NCBI GenBank assembly: GCA_025093985.1
Contig: JACAAK010000011.1
Span: 62,001-126,000 of the forward strand
DNA from: Calvatia gigantea
Lineage: Eukaryota > Basidiomycota > Agaricomycetes > Agaricales > Lycoperdaceae
Length of the DNA: 64,000 nt
Reading direction: 5' to 3'
Position 1 is the stretch's first letter. Each line of letters begins with the position of its first letter. Shown here one piece after another: positions 33,804 through 44,099 of this stretch. The notes below the pieces were generated by a model. It was not told the DNA's origin. It was given only the letters and a program-made list of their open reading frames with translations, and searched no databases. The position numbers and the translations under genes were made by a program.

Positions 33804-35354
33804 TCATACATAGTGGTAATAAATATCCACATGCTTTGACTGTTTTTCAACAATGGGATTTTCAGTCCAAAATTTGGACCCATCGTTGTCACCATAGAGA
33901 ATAGGAGTTGGGTACTCGATACCAAGCTCCTCTAGAAGCTGTGACAGCCATTTCACTTGATGTGAAGTGTCAGACAGTTCTTTGTATTCCACCTCAGTGG
34001 ACAAAAGTGAAACTGTCTTTTGCCACTGCAAAGTCCAGGTAATTGCACCAGATGCAAGCATGCAAACATTTCCCAAAACAAATTGGTGGGTTTCAGTATC
34101 TTGAGCCCAATCTAAGTCACTTAGGCATTCCAACATTATGTTGGATTTCCCAGTATCACCTTCATATTTCAATGCATAGTTCCTTGTCATAGACAAGTAC
34201 TTTAGTATGTGAATTCCAGTGCGATAGTGCTCAGGTGTAGGGTTAGCGGCATGTTGCACCAGCTTAACTATGGCAAAGGCTATGTTGGGCCTAGTACCAA
34301 TCATCAAGTACATCAAAGATCCAACCAATTGTTGGTACTTTTGACAGAAGGGGGCAGAAGCAGTCTCCTTGTTCATCATGAACTGGAAGCCAGCAGGCAA
34401 TGGTGTTTTAGCTGCGGCAGACTGTAGTACCTGGAAGTGCACAAGAATCTTATCCAAGTATTTGACTTGCTGGATGAAGACTTGTTGCTTGGAGCGATTC
34501 CTTGAGATTTTCATCCCAAGAAATTCTTTACAGAGACTGTGGTCTCTGCGTTCCCACTTTTTAGTGAATTTTCCTTTCAACTCTTTGAGAAGGGGGGAAT
34601 TCTTTGGACCCAAAAAGTTTACATCATCAATATAGACAATGGTGACAATCAGCTCATTGGTCTTCGGATGTCTGTAAAAATACACAGTGTAGTCGGATTT
34701 GCAGCAGGTGAAACCCAGCTCAATCATAGATTGGTGCAATTCCTTTCACTACTGGCGGCCAGCCTGTTTAAGGCTGTATATGGCACACTTAAGTCTCCAT
34801 ACTTTCCCCTCTTGCCTAGGAAGTCAAAACCCTTTGGGCTGTTCCATATAGATCTCCTCATCCAGTTTGCCATAAAGATAGACTGTTTTTACATCAACAC
34901 TATGCATATTCCAATCATGGATTGCAGCAAGTGCGAAGCTTATGTACACAGACTTGTAGTGGACCACTGGTGAGAATAACTCATTATAGTTAATGCCTTC
35001 AACTTGCAAGAATCCCTTTGCAACTAAGTGAGCTCACAGGCAGCCATCTGACTTTTCGAGAAAGACCCAATGGTTTTTGACCATCCTCCTTTCTTTTGGT
35101 AAATCTACCAATTTGTATACTCCATGTTTCTTCAATACATTGAGTTCCTCAATATATGCAGCCATCCATTTTGTCTTGGTAGACTCAGGAAGTTTAAGCA
35201 TATCACAGAAAGTTTCAGGCTCTCCATGCACAGTATTATGAACTGTCTGTATCAAGAAATCAATTAAATGTACTCCTCCCTCAGTGACAAGCCTGTCAAT
35301 ATCCATGTCACATGCATCATGAGACATTGGATCATAAGGTGGATTTTCAGGCAT
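33804..35354 (-). pseudogene. Copia RT and RNase H
   Basis: From 35354: KTKWMAAYIEELNVLKKHGV, then KNHWVFLEKSDG, FLQVEGINYNELFSPVVHYK and IHDWNMHSVDVKTVYLYGKL, which are the typical Ty1/copia RVT_2 blocks; then VTIVYIDDVNFLGP (catalytic YIDD) and, in the 311-codon frame 34739-33804, the RNase H part (LECLSDLDWAQDTETHQFVL, STEVEYKELSDTSHQVKWLS, LYGDNDGSKFWTENPIVEKQ). Stops occur around 35033 and 34745. Catalytic residues are still present; the last 311 codons are open. Confidence 0.85.
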
Positions 35355-35639
35355 GGGCAGCAGTTCCAGATGTGGAGGAAGCTGAAATGGAGGTAAATCA
35401 AAGGGTTATGGCAGGTACCACTCAGCACGAGCCCTTTGTCTCACATATTCAGGATAGTTAGCCTTTGCTCTTCACTCACGAATTATTTCATCCAGAGGGG
35501 CATTGGCATGAACATGCTGCCTTTGCCTCTGCTGCTCTTGTCAGTGAGTCCTATTGATTTCTCTTTCAATAGAAATTGGATGCCGATGCTCTCTATAAGT
35601 ATTACCATGTCCATAAGTATTACCAGGTCTTACAGGTGG
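35355..35639 (-). pseudogene. Copia linker between integrase and RT, broken
   Basis: Proline-rich and degraded sequence, no clear domain, ending at the gypsy B insertion point. The other end of the same region resumes at 41953. The joined copy of the target is CCTGC. Confidence 0.5.
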
Positions 35640-35644
35640 CCTGC

Positions 35645-35952
35645 TGTTATGAGTTTCCACCGATCATAACGAGTTCCGTGATATTCTACATTCCTAACTA
35701 TCTGCGTACCTGTTTCAGTTATTCTAGTCCAGCGTTCTCCGAAGATATGACTCGTACCAACTACCACGCCTTGACCGGACGTTTCATGTAGTTACTCCAT
35801 CCGCTCAACCGGATAGCTCTAGACGTATTTAAGCGTACATACACTCTGTTGTATTTGGTACGCTTAACCACCTTTTGTTCTCTTTCCCTTACTCGCCCTC
35901 AAGACTTAGCCAGAGCTGCAACCTGAGGTCTAAACCGACTAAGGTCGTAACA
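35645..35952 (+). repeat. Gypsy B 5' LTR
   Basis: 308 bp, TGTTATGAG...GTCGTAACA. It contains TATTTAAG (35826-35833) as TATA box, a 10-bp inverted repeat TTAAGCGTAC/GTACGCTTAA around the expected start site, and the putative self-primer ACGCTTAACCA (35860-35870) about 35 bp after the TATA box. Confidence 0.95.
35826..35870 (+). promoter_or_regulatory. LTR promoter: TATA box and predicted RNA start
   Basis: TATTTAAG at 35826-35833 is kept in most family-1 LTRs. If transcription starts about 30-35 bp later, the RNA would begin at or just before ACGCTTAACCA, the segment complementary to the PBS. The start site is inferred from spacing only. Confidence 0.6.
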
Positions 35953-35954
35953 TT

Positions 35955-35965
35955 TGGTTAAGCGT
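35955..35965 (+). promoter_or_regulatory. Putative self-priming primer-binding site
   Basis: TGGTTAAGCGT starts 2 nt after the LTR and is exactly complementary over 11 nt to ACGCTTAACCA in the LTR (35860-35870). This matches the Tf1/sushi self-priming scheme, in which the RNA 5' end folds back and is cut to make the primer. A tRNA ending in GCTTAACCA would be the alternative. Confidence 0.7.
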
Positions 35966-36033
35966 CATCACCTCACCTTGCAGGAAACAGAGTTGGAAAA
36001 GACTCAAACCACGACGAACCCAGGAGCCATTAT

Positions 36034-37182
36034 ATGAGCTCGAACCCCGACGAATACAGAGAACTGCAGCTTGAAGTTACAGACGACGAACTTGAAACAG
36101 ACAGTGAAACTGAGTCATCAGACGAAGAAGCAGAGAACCCCGAAGTACCTGCACCAGAAACGGTTGTAGCAAGCAACGAACCCGGAGAAACCACACAAGG
36201 AGCAAACCCAACAGGAGTAGAAGCAGTTATATCAGAACTCTTCGATGAACTCGACATAGCAGAAGAACAACTAGGACAACAGGAGAATCAAGACACTGAA
36301 ACAGAATCAGAATCAGGAGACTCAGTAATGACGGACAATACTGCACCTACCACAGCCCCTAGCACAAAGGGGCTTGTGCCCGACCCAGGGTTCTTTGATG
36401 GAACACGAACCAAATTCGACGACTGGTGGAGAGCCATGACACTCTTCATGAAATTCAACAAAGTCAGCACAGCAGATGATAAAGCTATAGCAGTCTTGGC
36501 CAGACTGAGAGGAGGAACAGCAGGAGCATATGCAGCAATGAAAGCACCACAAATCCTGGAAGGAGAAGACTCTATAGACTGGAAGGTCTTTGCAGAAGAA
36601 TTCAAACGAACCTTCTCAGACGATGCCATGAACGCGAAGGCGGAATGGCAAATCGAAAAATTCAAACAGGGGAATAGGAACACGGCCGACTACCTCATCG
36701 AATTTGAGGTACTGAAAAACAAGGCAAAAACTGACAACCGACACGCCATGTTCCTATTGCGAAAAAACGCCCGACAAGATATCATCCACACTATCACAGG
36801 CTACCCTCCAGCCGCGCGACCCGATACGTACCCAGAATGGAAAGAAGCTATACTAGCAGTTGGACAAGGATACGAAGCATCCGAATACCGAGGAGATAAG
36901 AAAACTAACTCGGGAACTACTTATGGAGGAATGGGAGAACCCATGGAGATAGGAAGCAGGCAACATGTGTTCAATGCAAAAGGGGAACCCAAATGCTACA
37001 ACTGCGGGATATTCGGACACATGTCCAAAGATTGCAAGAAACCCAAAGGGCTAACATGCTACAACTGCGGCAAAATCGGACACATAGCCAAAGCATGCAC
37101 CGCACCAAAGAAAGTACAAATCCGAGCAATGGACGAAGCAAAACCAGAGGAACACCAGGATTTTTCTGGAGACTCCGAGTAG
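36034..37182 (+). CDS. gag: Gag of gypsy B
   Basis: An uninterrupted 382-codon frame from MSSNPDEYRELQLEVTDDEL. Residues 1-95 are very acidic and Ser/Thr-rich. The gag core is at about 110-270 (GFFDGTRTKFDDWWRAMTLF, AEWQIEKFKQGNRNTADYLI). Two CCHC zinc knuckles are at about 322-358 (CYNCGIFGHMSKDC, CYNCGKIGHIAKAC). It would form virus-like particles and bind element RNA. The frame ends in a 190-nt overlap with the pol frame (-1 relative). It is the only intact gene of this copy; the ATG context is the same in A, C and E. Confidence 0.93.
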   Translation: MSSNPDEYRELQLEVTDDELETDSETESSDEEAENPEVPAPETVVASNEPGETTQGANPTGVEAVISELFDELDIAEEQLGQQENQDTETESESGDSVMTDNTAPTTAPSTKGLVPDPGFFDGTRTKFDDWWRAMTLFMKFNKVSTADDKAIAVLARLRGGTAGAYAAMKAPQILEGEDSIDWKVFAEEFKRTFSDDAMNAKAEWQIEKFKQGNRNTADYLIEFEVLKNKAKTDNRHAMFLLRKNARQDIIHTITGYPPAARPDTYPEWKEAILAVGQGYEASEYRGDKKTNSGTTYGGMGEPMEIGSRQHVFNAKGEPKCYNCGIFGHMSKDCKKPKGLTCYNCGKIGHIAKACTAPKKVQIRAMDEAKPEEHQDFSGDSE

Positions 37183-40100
37183 GCACTACCTCGAGAGTCA
37201 AGAAACTTGTATCTAGGATATCAGAAGAATATTACACGATTCCTCAGAAACAAAAGCGCGAACTAAACCTAAAAGGAAAAATCCAAACCCCGACAAAAAG
37301 AATAACAGTAAACACTATAGTCGACTCAGGATGCACCACCAGCAGCATCAGCAAAAGACTGGTAGACGAAGAAAAAATCCCCACAGAAAAATTAGGACAA
37401 GAAATCACGGTACTTAACGCGGACGGCACGGCAAACCAAGGAGGAAAGGTCACAGAAAAGGCAACTATACAAATGGAAATTGAAGGACACAAAGAAACAA
37501 TCGAAGCGTCGGTCGTACAACTCCAAGACAGAGCAGAAGTATTCCTAGGACACGACTGGCTCGTCAAACACAACCCGGAAGTAAACTGGCGAACAGGAGA
37601 AATAAAGTTCAATTGATGCCCAAAGGACTGCAAAGTCCCACACCAAAACATCCAGGTACCAGACAAAATCCGAAGCATGACCACCACTGAGGATATATGG
37701 GAAGAAGAAGAAGAGCCCGACCCCACCGAACCATCAGACCTGCCGGACTACGTACGACCATTCACACATCTATTCAACAAAACTACATTCGACAAACTAC
37801 CTGAATGAACGGAATGGGACCATGAGATAATTCTAACAGAAGACGCACCCAAGGAAATCAATGCAGGAACTTACAACATGACGATCAAGGAACAAGACGA
37901 GCTCAAAGTATTTGTTAAAGAAAACCTCGAGTCAGGACGAATACGACCATCAAAATCACCATATGCTGCGCCCACCTTTTTCATCCCAAAAAAGGATGGC
38001 TCAAAACGACTCATTCAAGATTACCGACAATTGAATAACGTAGTCATCAAGGATAAAACACCGCTACCTCGAATCGGAGAAGTCATTGACAAATTAGGGA
38101 AAGCCAAATATTTCAACAAACTAGACATCATTTGGGGTTACAACAATGTCCGAATCAAAGAAGAAGACGAGTGGAAAGCAGCCTTCCTAACCAACGAAGG
38201 GCTATTCGAACCCACAGTAATGTTTTTCGGCCTTAGTAATTCACCTGGAACGTTCTCAAGAATGATGGCGAGCATCTTCCGAGACCTGCTATGCGACGGA
38301 GACATAGTAAACTATATGGACGACTTTGCAATCCCAGGAGACACCAAAGAGCAATTACGAGAACGAACCATCCGATTCCTAGAAAGAGCAGCCGAACACA
38401 ACCTGTGCTTCAAATGATCCAAATGCATCTTCGACGCCGAAGAAATCCCAATGCTGGGAGTGACAGTAGGACACGGACGCATTGAAATGGAGGCCGAAAA
38501 AGTAAAATCGGTACGAGAATGGCCCCAACTGCACAACAAGAAAGGAATAGAAAGATTCCTTGGTTTTGCCAACTACTACCGCCGATTTATAAAGAACTTC
38601 AGCAAGATAGCGGCCCCATTGAACAAACTGAAGGGTTCAGAGGAGTAGGAATGGAAGGAGGAACAACAATCGGCGTTTAACGAACTAAAGCAACGAATTA
38701 CAGAAGAACCCACCTTAACACTACCCCAGAGAAAAGGTCAATTCCGGGTAGAAGTCGACGCATCAAACTACGCACTAGGGGGCGTACTCTCACAAGAACA
38801 AAATTCGAAATGGCACCCAATCGCATTCACGTCCTGCACACTATCACCAGCAGAACGAAATTATGAAATCTACGACAAAGAACTATTGGCCATCATGCAT
38901 GCACTAAAGGAATGGCGACACTACCTACTAGACGCAGAAGAGAAATTCGAAATTTGGACCGACCATGAAAACTTGAAATACTACAGGGAACCCCAAAAAC
39001 TAAACGGCCGACAAGCAAGATGGTACCTACGGTTACAAGACTATGACTTCACACTGCGCCATGTACCGGGAAAAACAAACACAAAAGCAGACCTCCTCTC
39101 CAGAATCTACCAAGAACCAGAGCAGGAAGAGGAGAAACTAGTCACCATGATCCGAGACACTTGGCTAACAAACGACGAACCATCAAAAGGAACCATCTTA
39201 CTCCGCGCCAAACTGTTTATGGAACCCACCCTCAAGGAACGAATCAAGGCGAACAAAGGACGGGAAACAGCCATCATTCAAAAAATACATGACCAAGACC
39301 CCGACATCACCGAACACGACGGAATAATCTACAAAAATGCCAGCATGTACGTACCACCCGAACCAACACTCAGAGAAGAAATACTACACCAGTACCACGA
39401 CGCCCCTGATGCAGGACACCCGGGACAACACCGAATGATCGAGTTGGTAACCAGAGACTACTGGTGGCCAGCAATCCGAACGGATGTTCAAAAGTACATC
39501 AGAGGGTGCCAGAATTGTCAATGAAATAAGCCACGCAAGACACCTCTGAAGACACCTCTGCACCCGCTCCCCATCCCCAATGGTCCATGGGAAGAAGTGA
39601 GCATCGACCTCATTGGACTACTACCCAAATCAGAGGGAAAGGACGCTATCCTAGTCATTGTCGACCGATTCTCAAAAATGATACGACTCATAGCGACAAG
39701 GACGGATGTTTCCTCAAAAGAACTAGCACAGCACTACCGAGATGAAATATGGAAGCTACACGGAATACCGAGGAAAGTCCTTAGTGACTGAGGACCACAG
39801 TTTGCATCCGAATTCACCGGCGAACTGTTCAAAGGACTAGGGATAGAACGAAACCTATCAACGGCCTATCACCCACAGACAGACAGACAGACAGAAAGGA
39901 TTAACAGAGAAGTCGAAAAGAAGCACACCGGCACTCAGATGACGCCGTTCTACCTGAACTACGGAAGACACCCCTGGAAAGGAAAGGAAAACAGAATGAC
40001 GAACAACCCTAGCAGTACGGAGTTCCTGAAACAGCTCCAGAATGCAAGAAACAATGCCACTTCTGCACTACGATCATATCAAGAAAAGATGAAACAGACA

Positions 40101-40628
40101 CATGATAACAGCAAGATGAACACGAGGACATATCAGATCAACGATGAAGTATGGCTAGAAAACACCAACATCCATACCAATCAGTCATCAAAGAAGCTAG
40201 GCCAAAAAAGGTATGGGCCTTTCCGAATTAAGGAAAAGATAGGGGAAGCGGCGTATCGGCTGGCGATACCAGAAGGATGGGCCATCCATGATGTGTTTAA
40301 CGAACAGTTACTAACCCCGGCACAAAAGACATCATTCCACATCCAGAAAGAAGCACCAGCACCCGAACCAATGATCATCAACAATGAAGAGGAATACGAA
40401 GTAGAGGAAGTCCGAGGAAAACGACGAAAAGGAAGGGGATATCAATTCCTTATACACTGGAAAGGATACAGCAACGAAGAAGATACGTGGACAGCGGAGT
40501 CAAACTTGCAAAACGCCCGAGACGCGATAGCGGAGTATCACAAAAGGCATCCGGAGGATACCTATAAAAAGGGGGGCAAGAAATCCAGAAAAACATCAGT
40601 CAAGTCAAACCCCAGACAAAGATACTAG
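37160..40628 (+). pseudogene. pol: Pol polyprotein of gypsy B with chromodomain
   Basis: All in one frame, -1 to gag. Protease: NTIVDSGCTTSSISKRLVD and FLGHDWLVKHNPEVNW. RT: KDGSKRLIQDYRQLNNV, IIWGYNNVRIKEEDEWKAAF, LSNSPGTFSRMMASIF, YMDD at about 38315. RNase [57 protein letters not shown]. Integrase: DAPDAGHPGQHRMIELVTRD with GCQNCQ, SIDLIGLLPKSEGKDAILVI, AYHPQTDRQTERINREVE. Chromodomain: YEVEEVRGKRRKGRGYQFLI and HWKGYSNEEDTWTAESNLQN. Stops: TGA at 37614, 37806, 38415, 39522, 39789 and TAG at 38646. About 30 codons after INREVE are missing, in frame, relative to A and C. Not translatable as a full enzyme unless stops are suppressed. Confidence 0.9.
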
Positions 40629-40634
40629 CCAAAC

Positions 40635-41621
40635 ATGTCCTCCCAAGCCAACCGCATCTCTATCAACTCCCTCGTCCACCCCAACCCGACCATGATCTCC
40701 TCAGTCCCCCTCCCAAAGCCAGGCAATAGCCAAGCACCCGCACCCCAAGGCACCCGTTACAACCTCGCAACCACCCTGTCCCCAGCACAAGGACTCCTCG
40801 AGGCCCTCCTCAAAGATGTCAACAAAGCCACAAACGACGAAGTAGAGACAATCACGGCCCAAAACAAACGACTCACAGTAAACTGCCATATCACCCTCGC
40901 CACTGCTTGCATCACTTTCGCGGACATGTATGCCGGGTTCGCCAACGCATCGTCCTCCACAAGCCAACACATCCCCGCCATCTTCCGCACATTAGAATTA
41001 TCCACCCTCACACCCAGCGAACAAAGTCGAGTTCACAGCCTTCAGAGCCGTGTTGACCTCGCTCTAGAGGTATTCAACCACCTCGATATCGCCGATATCT
41101 TCCTAGAACTCGCAGACGTCGCTATGAACTTACTAGGACGCGACAAGACCACAGAAGACCCAGACATCGATCAACTCGTTACACGCATTGGAGTCACTCT
41201 CGCTGACCTACACACCACCATCCGTTCCCCACCAGCCAAACGAGCAGACACGCCCATGGACGAAGAAACCACCGTCTCAATGAAGGAGGAAGTCAATGCA
41301 CTCCAATGATTCATAAAGACCATCACCCCACCACAGATCGTATCGGTTTTTCTCCCACCAGCAAGATTCCGCAGTGTACTACCAGGCCAAGAAAAGGACC
41401 AACATTATTGGAAAATGATAGTCAAGAGCTACTGGGACAACTCAACCATCACCGAGTTCCCTTTCAACGGAGTCCCAGTCCCTATCCGTCAAGATGGCCG
41501 CAGCCACTTACCCGTCTTCTTCGCACGCTCCAACGAAGGAAAATACCTCATCAGAGCCACCAAGAAAGCCCTCGCCGCCGCCGTAGTCAATGGAGAGTTT
41601 GACGAACTTCCTGAGGCATGA
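40635..41621 (+). pseudogene. ORF3 of gypsy B, unknown third protein
   Basis: Starts at ATG 40635, two codons after the pol TAG (40626) and in the pol frame, so readthrough would fuse it to pol. 224 codons, a TGA at 41307-41309 (LQ-stop-FIK), then 103 more codons ending FDELPEA. Features: a Pro/Ala N-terminus (SVPLPKPGNSQAPAPQGTRY), a helical middle (QSRVHSLQSRVDLALEVFNH, DIADIFLELADVAMNLLGRD), an acidic link (DTPMDEETTVSMKEEVNAL) and a conserved C-terminal part (FLPPARFRSVLPGQEKDQHY, FNGVPVPIRQDGRSHLPVFF). No membrane or signal segments, so not an obvious envelope. Homologues are present in A and C. I do not recognise the family. Confidence 0.8.
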
Positions 41622-41639
41622 AGTCTAATCGGGGGGTAT
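41622..41639 (+). promoter_or_regulatory. Polypurine tract of gypsy B
   Basis: GGGGGG followed by TATT lies directly before the 3' LTR. Copy A has the complement (ACAATACCCCCC) and the C remnant has AGGGGATAG at the same place. It should prime plus-strand DNA synthesis. Confidence 0.7.
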
Positions 41640-41947
41640 TGTTATGAGTTTCCACCGATCATAACGAGTTCCGTGATATTCTACATTCCTAACTATCTGC
41701 GTACCTGTTTCAGTTATTCTAGTCCAGCGTTCTCCGAAGATATGACTCGTACCAACTACCACGCCTTGACCGGACGTTTCATGTAGTTACTCCATCCGCT
41801 CAACCGGATAGCTCTAGACGTATTTAAGCGTACATACACTCTGTTGTATTTGGTACGCTTAACCACCTTTTGTTCTCTTTCCCTTACTCGCCCTCAAGAC
41901 TTAGCCAGAGCTGCAACCTGAGGTCTAAACCGACTAAGGTCGTAACA
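41640..41947 (+). repeat. Gypsy B 3' LTR
   Basis: 308 bp, identical to 35645-35952 by direct comparison, followed by CCTGC. Confidence 0.95.
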
Positions 41948-41952
41948 CCTGC

Positions 41953-43126
41953 CCTGTCATTCAGAACGACATGGCTCTACCTGGTTTAGACCTACAGCAC
42001 AATGCTTGGGAACAGGAATTGGGAAATTTTCATTTGTATAATCCCATACTTCCCTATCTACTTGCCAGTCTCCACTATCATCCTTGGGTTCTTCCTCAAT
42101 GGTTGTTCCATGCAGATGTGGCAACTCAGGTGGGGGTACCCAAGGTGGTGGACTGTCTCCTGATGAAGGAGCGCATGATGAAATGCTGTTTGGCAGTGAA
42201 GGTTCACACTAGGGTAATGGAGGTGTAGGCAGAGAATATTTTGATTTAGAAGGTGGAGAAGTTGGAGGTAAATGAACTGGTTCCTTAGGAGAAGGTGAAA
42301 CATTTCCAGCATCATCTGAGGATGGCAGAAAAGGAGGTGGAACCTCTTCTCTTCTGTCTGGCAGGTTTCTCTCTCCTCCGTGATTTGGCCAGTTACTGCT
42401 ATCCAGTACTGAACTGATGCATTTAGGAAAATATCCCTCATCAAATAAGGTGTTTGGTGATATAAAAATCACATTGCCTGCCATGTGCCATATGAAGATA
42501 TAGTTCTTAGAACCTTTATAACCAAGGAATATCATCATCTCGGACTTTGTGGACAATTTGTTTGGGTGGATTTCATCATGTAGAAATACATACATGCCAC
42601 ATCCAAACACACAGATATGGGACAAGTCTGGCTTTTCCCTCAAATAACACTCAAAAGATGTCTTCCACTGTAGATGCTGGACTGGTGTGCAATTGTATAA
42701 ATGCACAGCTACATTCAATGCAAATTCCCACTATGAGTCAGGTAGATATGCCTGTAGCTATATAGCTTGGGCTTTCTCATGTAGGGTGCAGTTCAGTTGC
42801 TCTGCTCTCCCATTTTGCTGATGCGCATAGGGAGCAGTGGTCTTGTGGGTGATTCCACACACTGCGAGTCCTGCCAATAATTTCTTATTGACATATTCTC
42901 CTCTATTATCAGTGCGTAGTTGTTTGACTCACATACTAGAGAGGTTTTTTAATGCACTGATTAGCTCTATCAGCTTCTCAGAAGCCTCAGACTTCTTGTG
43001 AAGGAGGACTACATGTGCATGAGAAGAGAAGTCATCTAAGAACATCATAGCCTATTTATATTTATAGTAGCTAATGACAGGCAGTTCCAGCAAGTCTAAG
43101 TGACATAGCTCAAAGTCTGCAGTGGC
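41953..43126 (-). pseudogene. Copia integrase, decayed
   Basis: From 43126 leftward: AMMFLDDFSSHAHVVLLHKK (retroviral integrase core, D-D pair), QLRTDNRGEYVNKKLL, TAPYAHQQNGRAEQLN (catalytic block with Glu), then in the 169-codon frame 42718-42209: FECYLREKPDLSHICVFGCG, KSEMMIFLGYKGSKNYIFIW and a Pro/Ser-rich tail (VPPPFLPSSDD, HLPPTSPPSKSKYSLP). Several TGA/TAG codons. The reading continues into the linker until the gypsy B insertion. Confidence 0.8.
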
Positions 43127-44095
43127 TCACTTGGGATCAATTGGAAATGGGTTATTATGCATTTTCCCCTTGGCACAGCCGTCGCAAATGCCTTTCTGAG
43201 AAGGTGGTATGGGAATCAGCATGATGCCTTCTACATGCTTAGGAAGCTCAGAGAGTGCGTGATCCAAGGGATGTCCCATTTGACAATGCCAATCAATATA
43301 GTTGGGTTGGCATAAAGCTAATGCAACTGGCTTCTCCTTGCTATAATGCAAGATATACATGTACACCGTATGTATGTTGTTCATGAACAACCAATGAAGC
43401 AAGGTGGACAATACAGCTTGTCTTGACTTATCACAGATAGTGGTCCATTTAACAGTAGCCTCAAGGATATGCCCAGTCTGAAGGATCTGGCCCAAGGACA
43501 TAAGCTGTTCCATGATTTCCTTGATATAAAAAACTAGCACAATATGTGAAGCAGCACTTTTGGTTTTACCTCCATCTACCACATCATGCTGGAAGATGAC
43601 AGAACCTTGTCCAGTCATTTCATAGTTCTGGTTGCCAGTGGCTTGAATTATGCTGAAATGGCCCATCTTTAACTCTGTAAAATCGGAGAGATAACCAGTG
43701 ACATGGTACAATGCTCCAGAATCTAGGAGCCAGTCTGCATCATTCACCATGTGTTTATTCACTTCTTTCTGACAAGGCAAGCAATTCGCAAGATCACAAA
43801 TGTGATATGTCTCAAACAAATTTATCTTGGAGTGTTCCTCCCTGAGGCACTCTTTCTTTTTTTCAGAGTACTGATATGTGATTTGCAGATACATTTCACT
43901 TTTCAGCTTAGTTTCTCTAGTGGAATAAGCAAAAGTTGAAGTGCCACCAGTGTGCTTCCAGTATATTTCACAATCTATGAAGTTCATACAATGATGCCTA
44001 CAATGTAGTTCTACAGGAGGCAGACATGCAGCTACATCTGCATAGGTGTCATGCCATTCTCTTTGGCAGCCATCTGCTTGTCCCAGCTTATCCAT
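43127..44095 (-). pseudogene. Copia protease and gag-pre-integrase
   Basis: A 322-codon open stretch. Protease: DADWLLDSGALYHVTGYLSD (catalytic DSG). The gag-pre-integrase finger: YIDWHCQMGHPLDHALSELP ... ICDGCAKGKMHNNPFP (H...H...C-x2-C). Both are standard parts of Ty1/copia pol, in the usual order before integrase. Confidence 0.85.
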
Positions 44096-44099
44096 GGAA

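Larger units (their letters stand above)
35645..41947 (+). mobile_element. Gypsy family 1, copy B (young, identical LTRs)
   Basis: 6303 bp. LTRs 35645-35952 and 41640-41947 are 308 bp and identical on my reading, with CCTGC duplicated at 35640-35644 and 41948-41952. It lies inside the copia element in the opposite orientation. Order: LTR, PBS, gag, pol with C-terminal chromodomain, ORF3, polypurine tract, LTR. CpG dinucleotides are common here, unlike copies A and C. Despite identical LTRs, pol and ORF3 contain six TGA and one TAG codon and a small deletion in integrase. Confidence 0.95.

Noticed and set aside
40635..41621. ORF3 as an envelope gene
   Set aside because: Right position, but no signal peptide, hydrophobic fusion segment or membrane anchor is visible.
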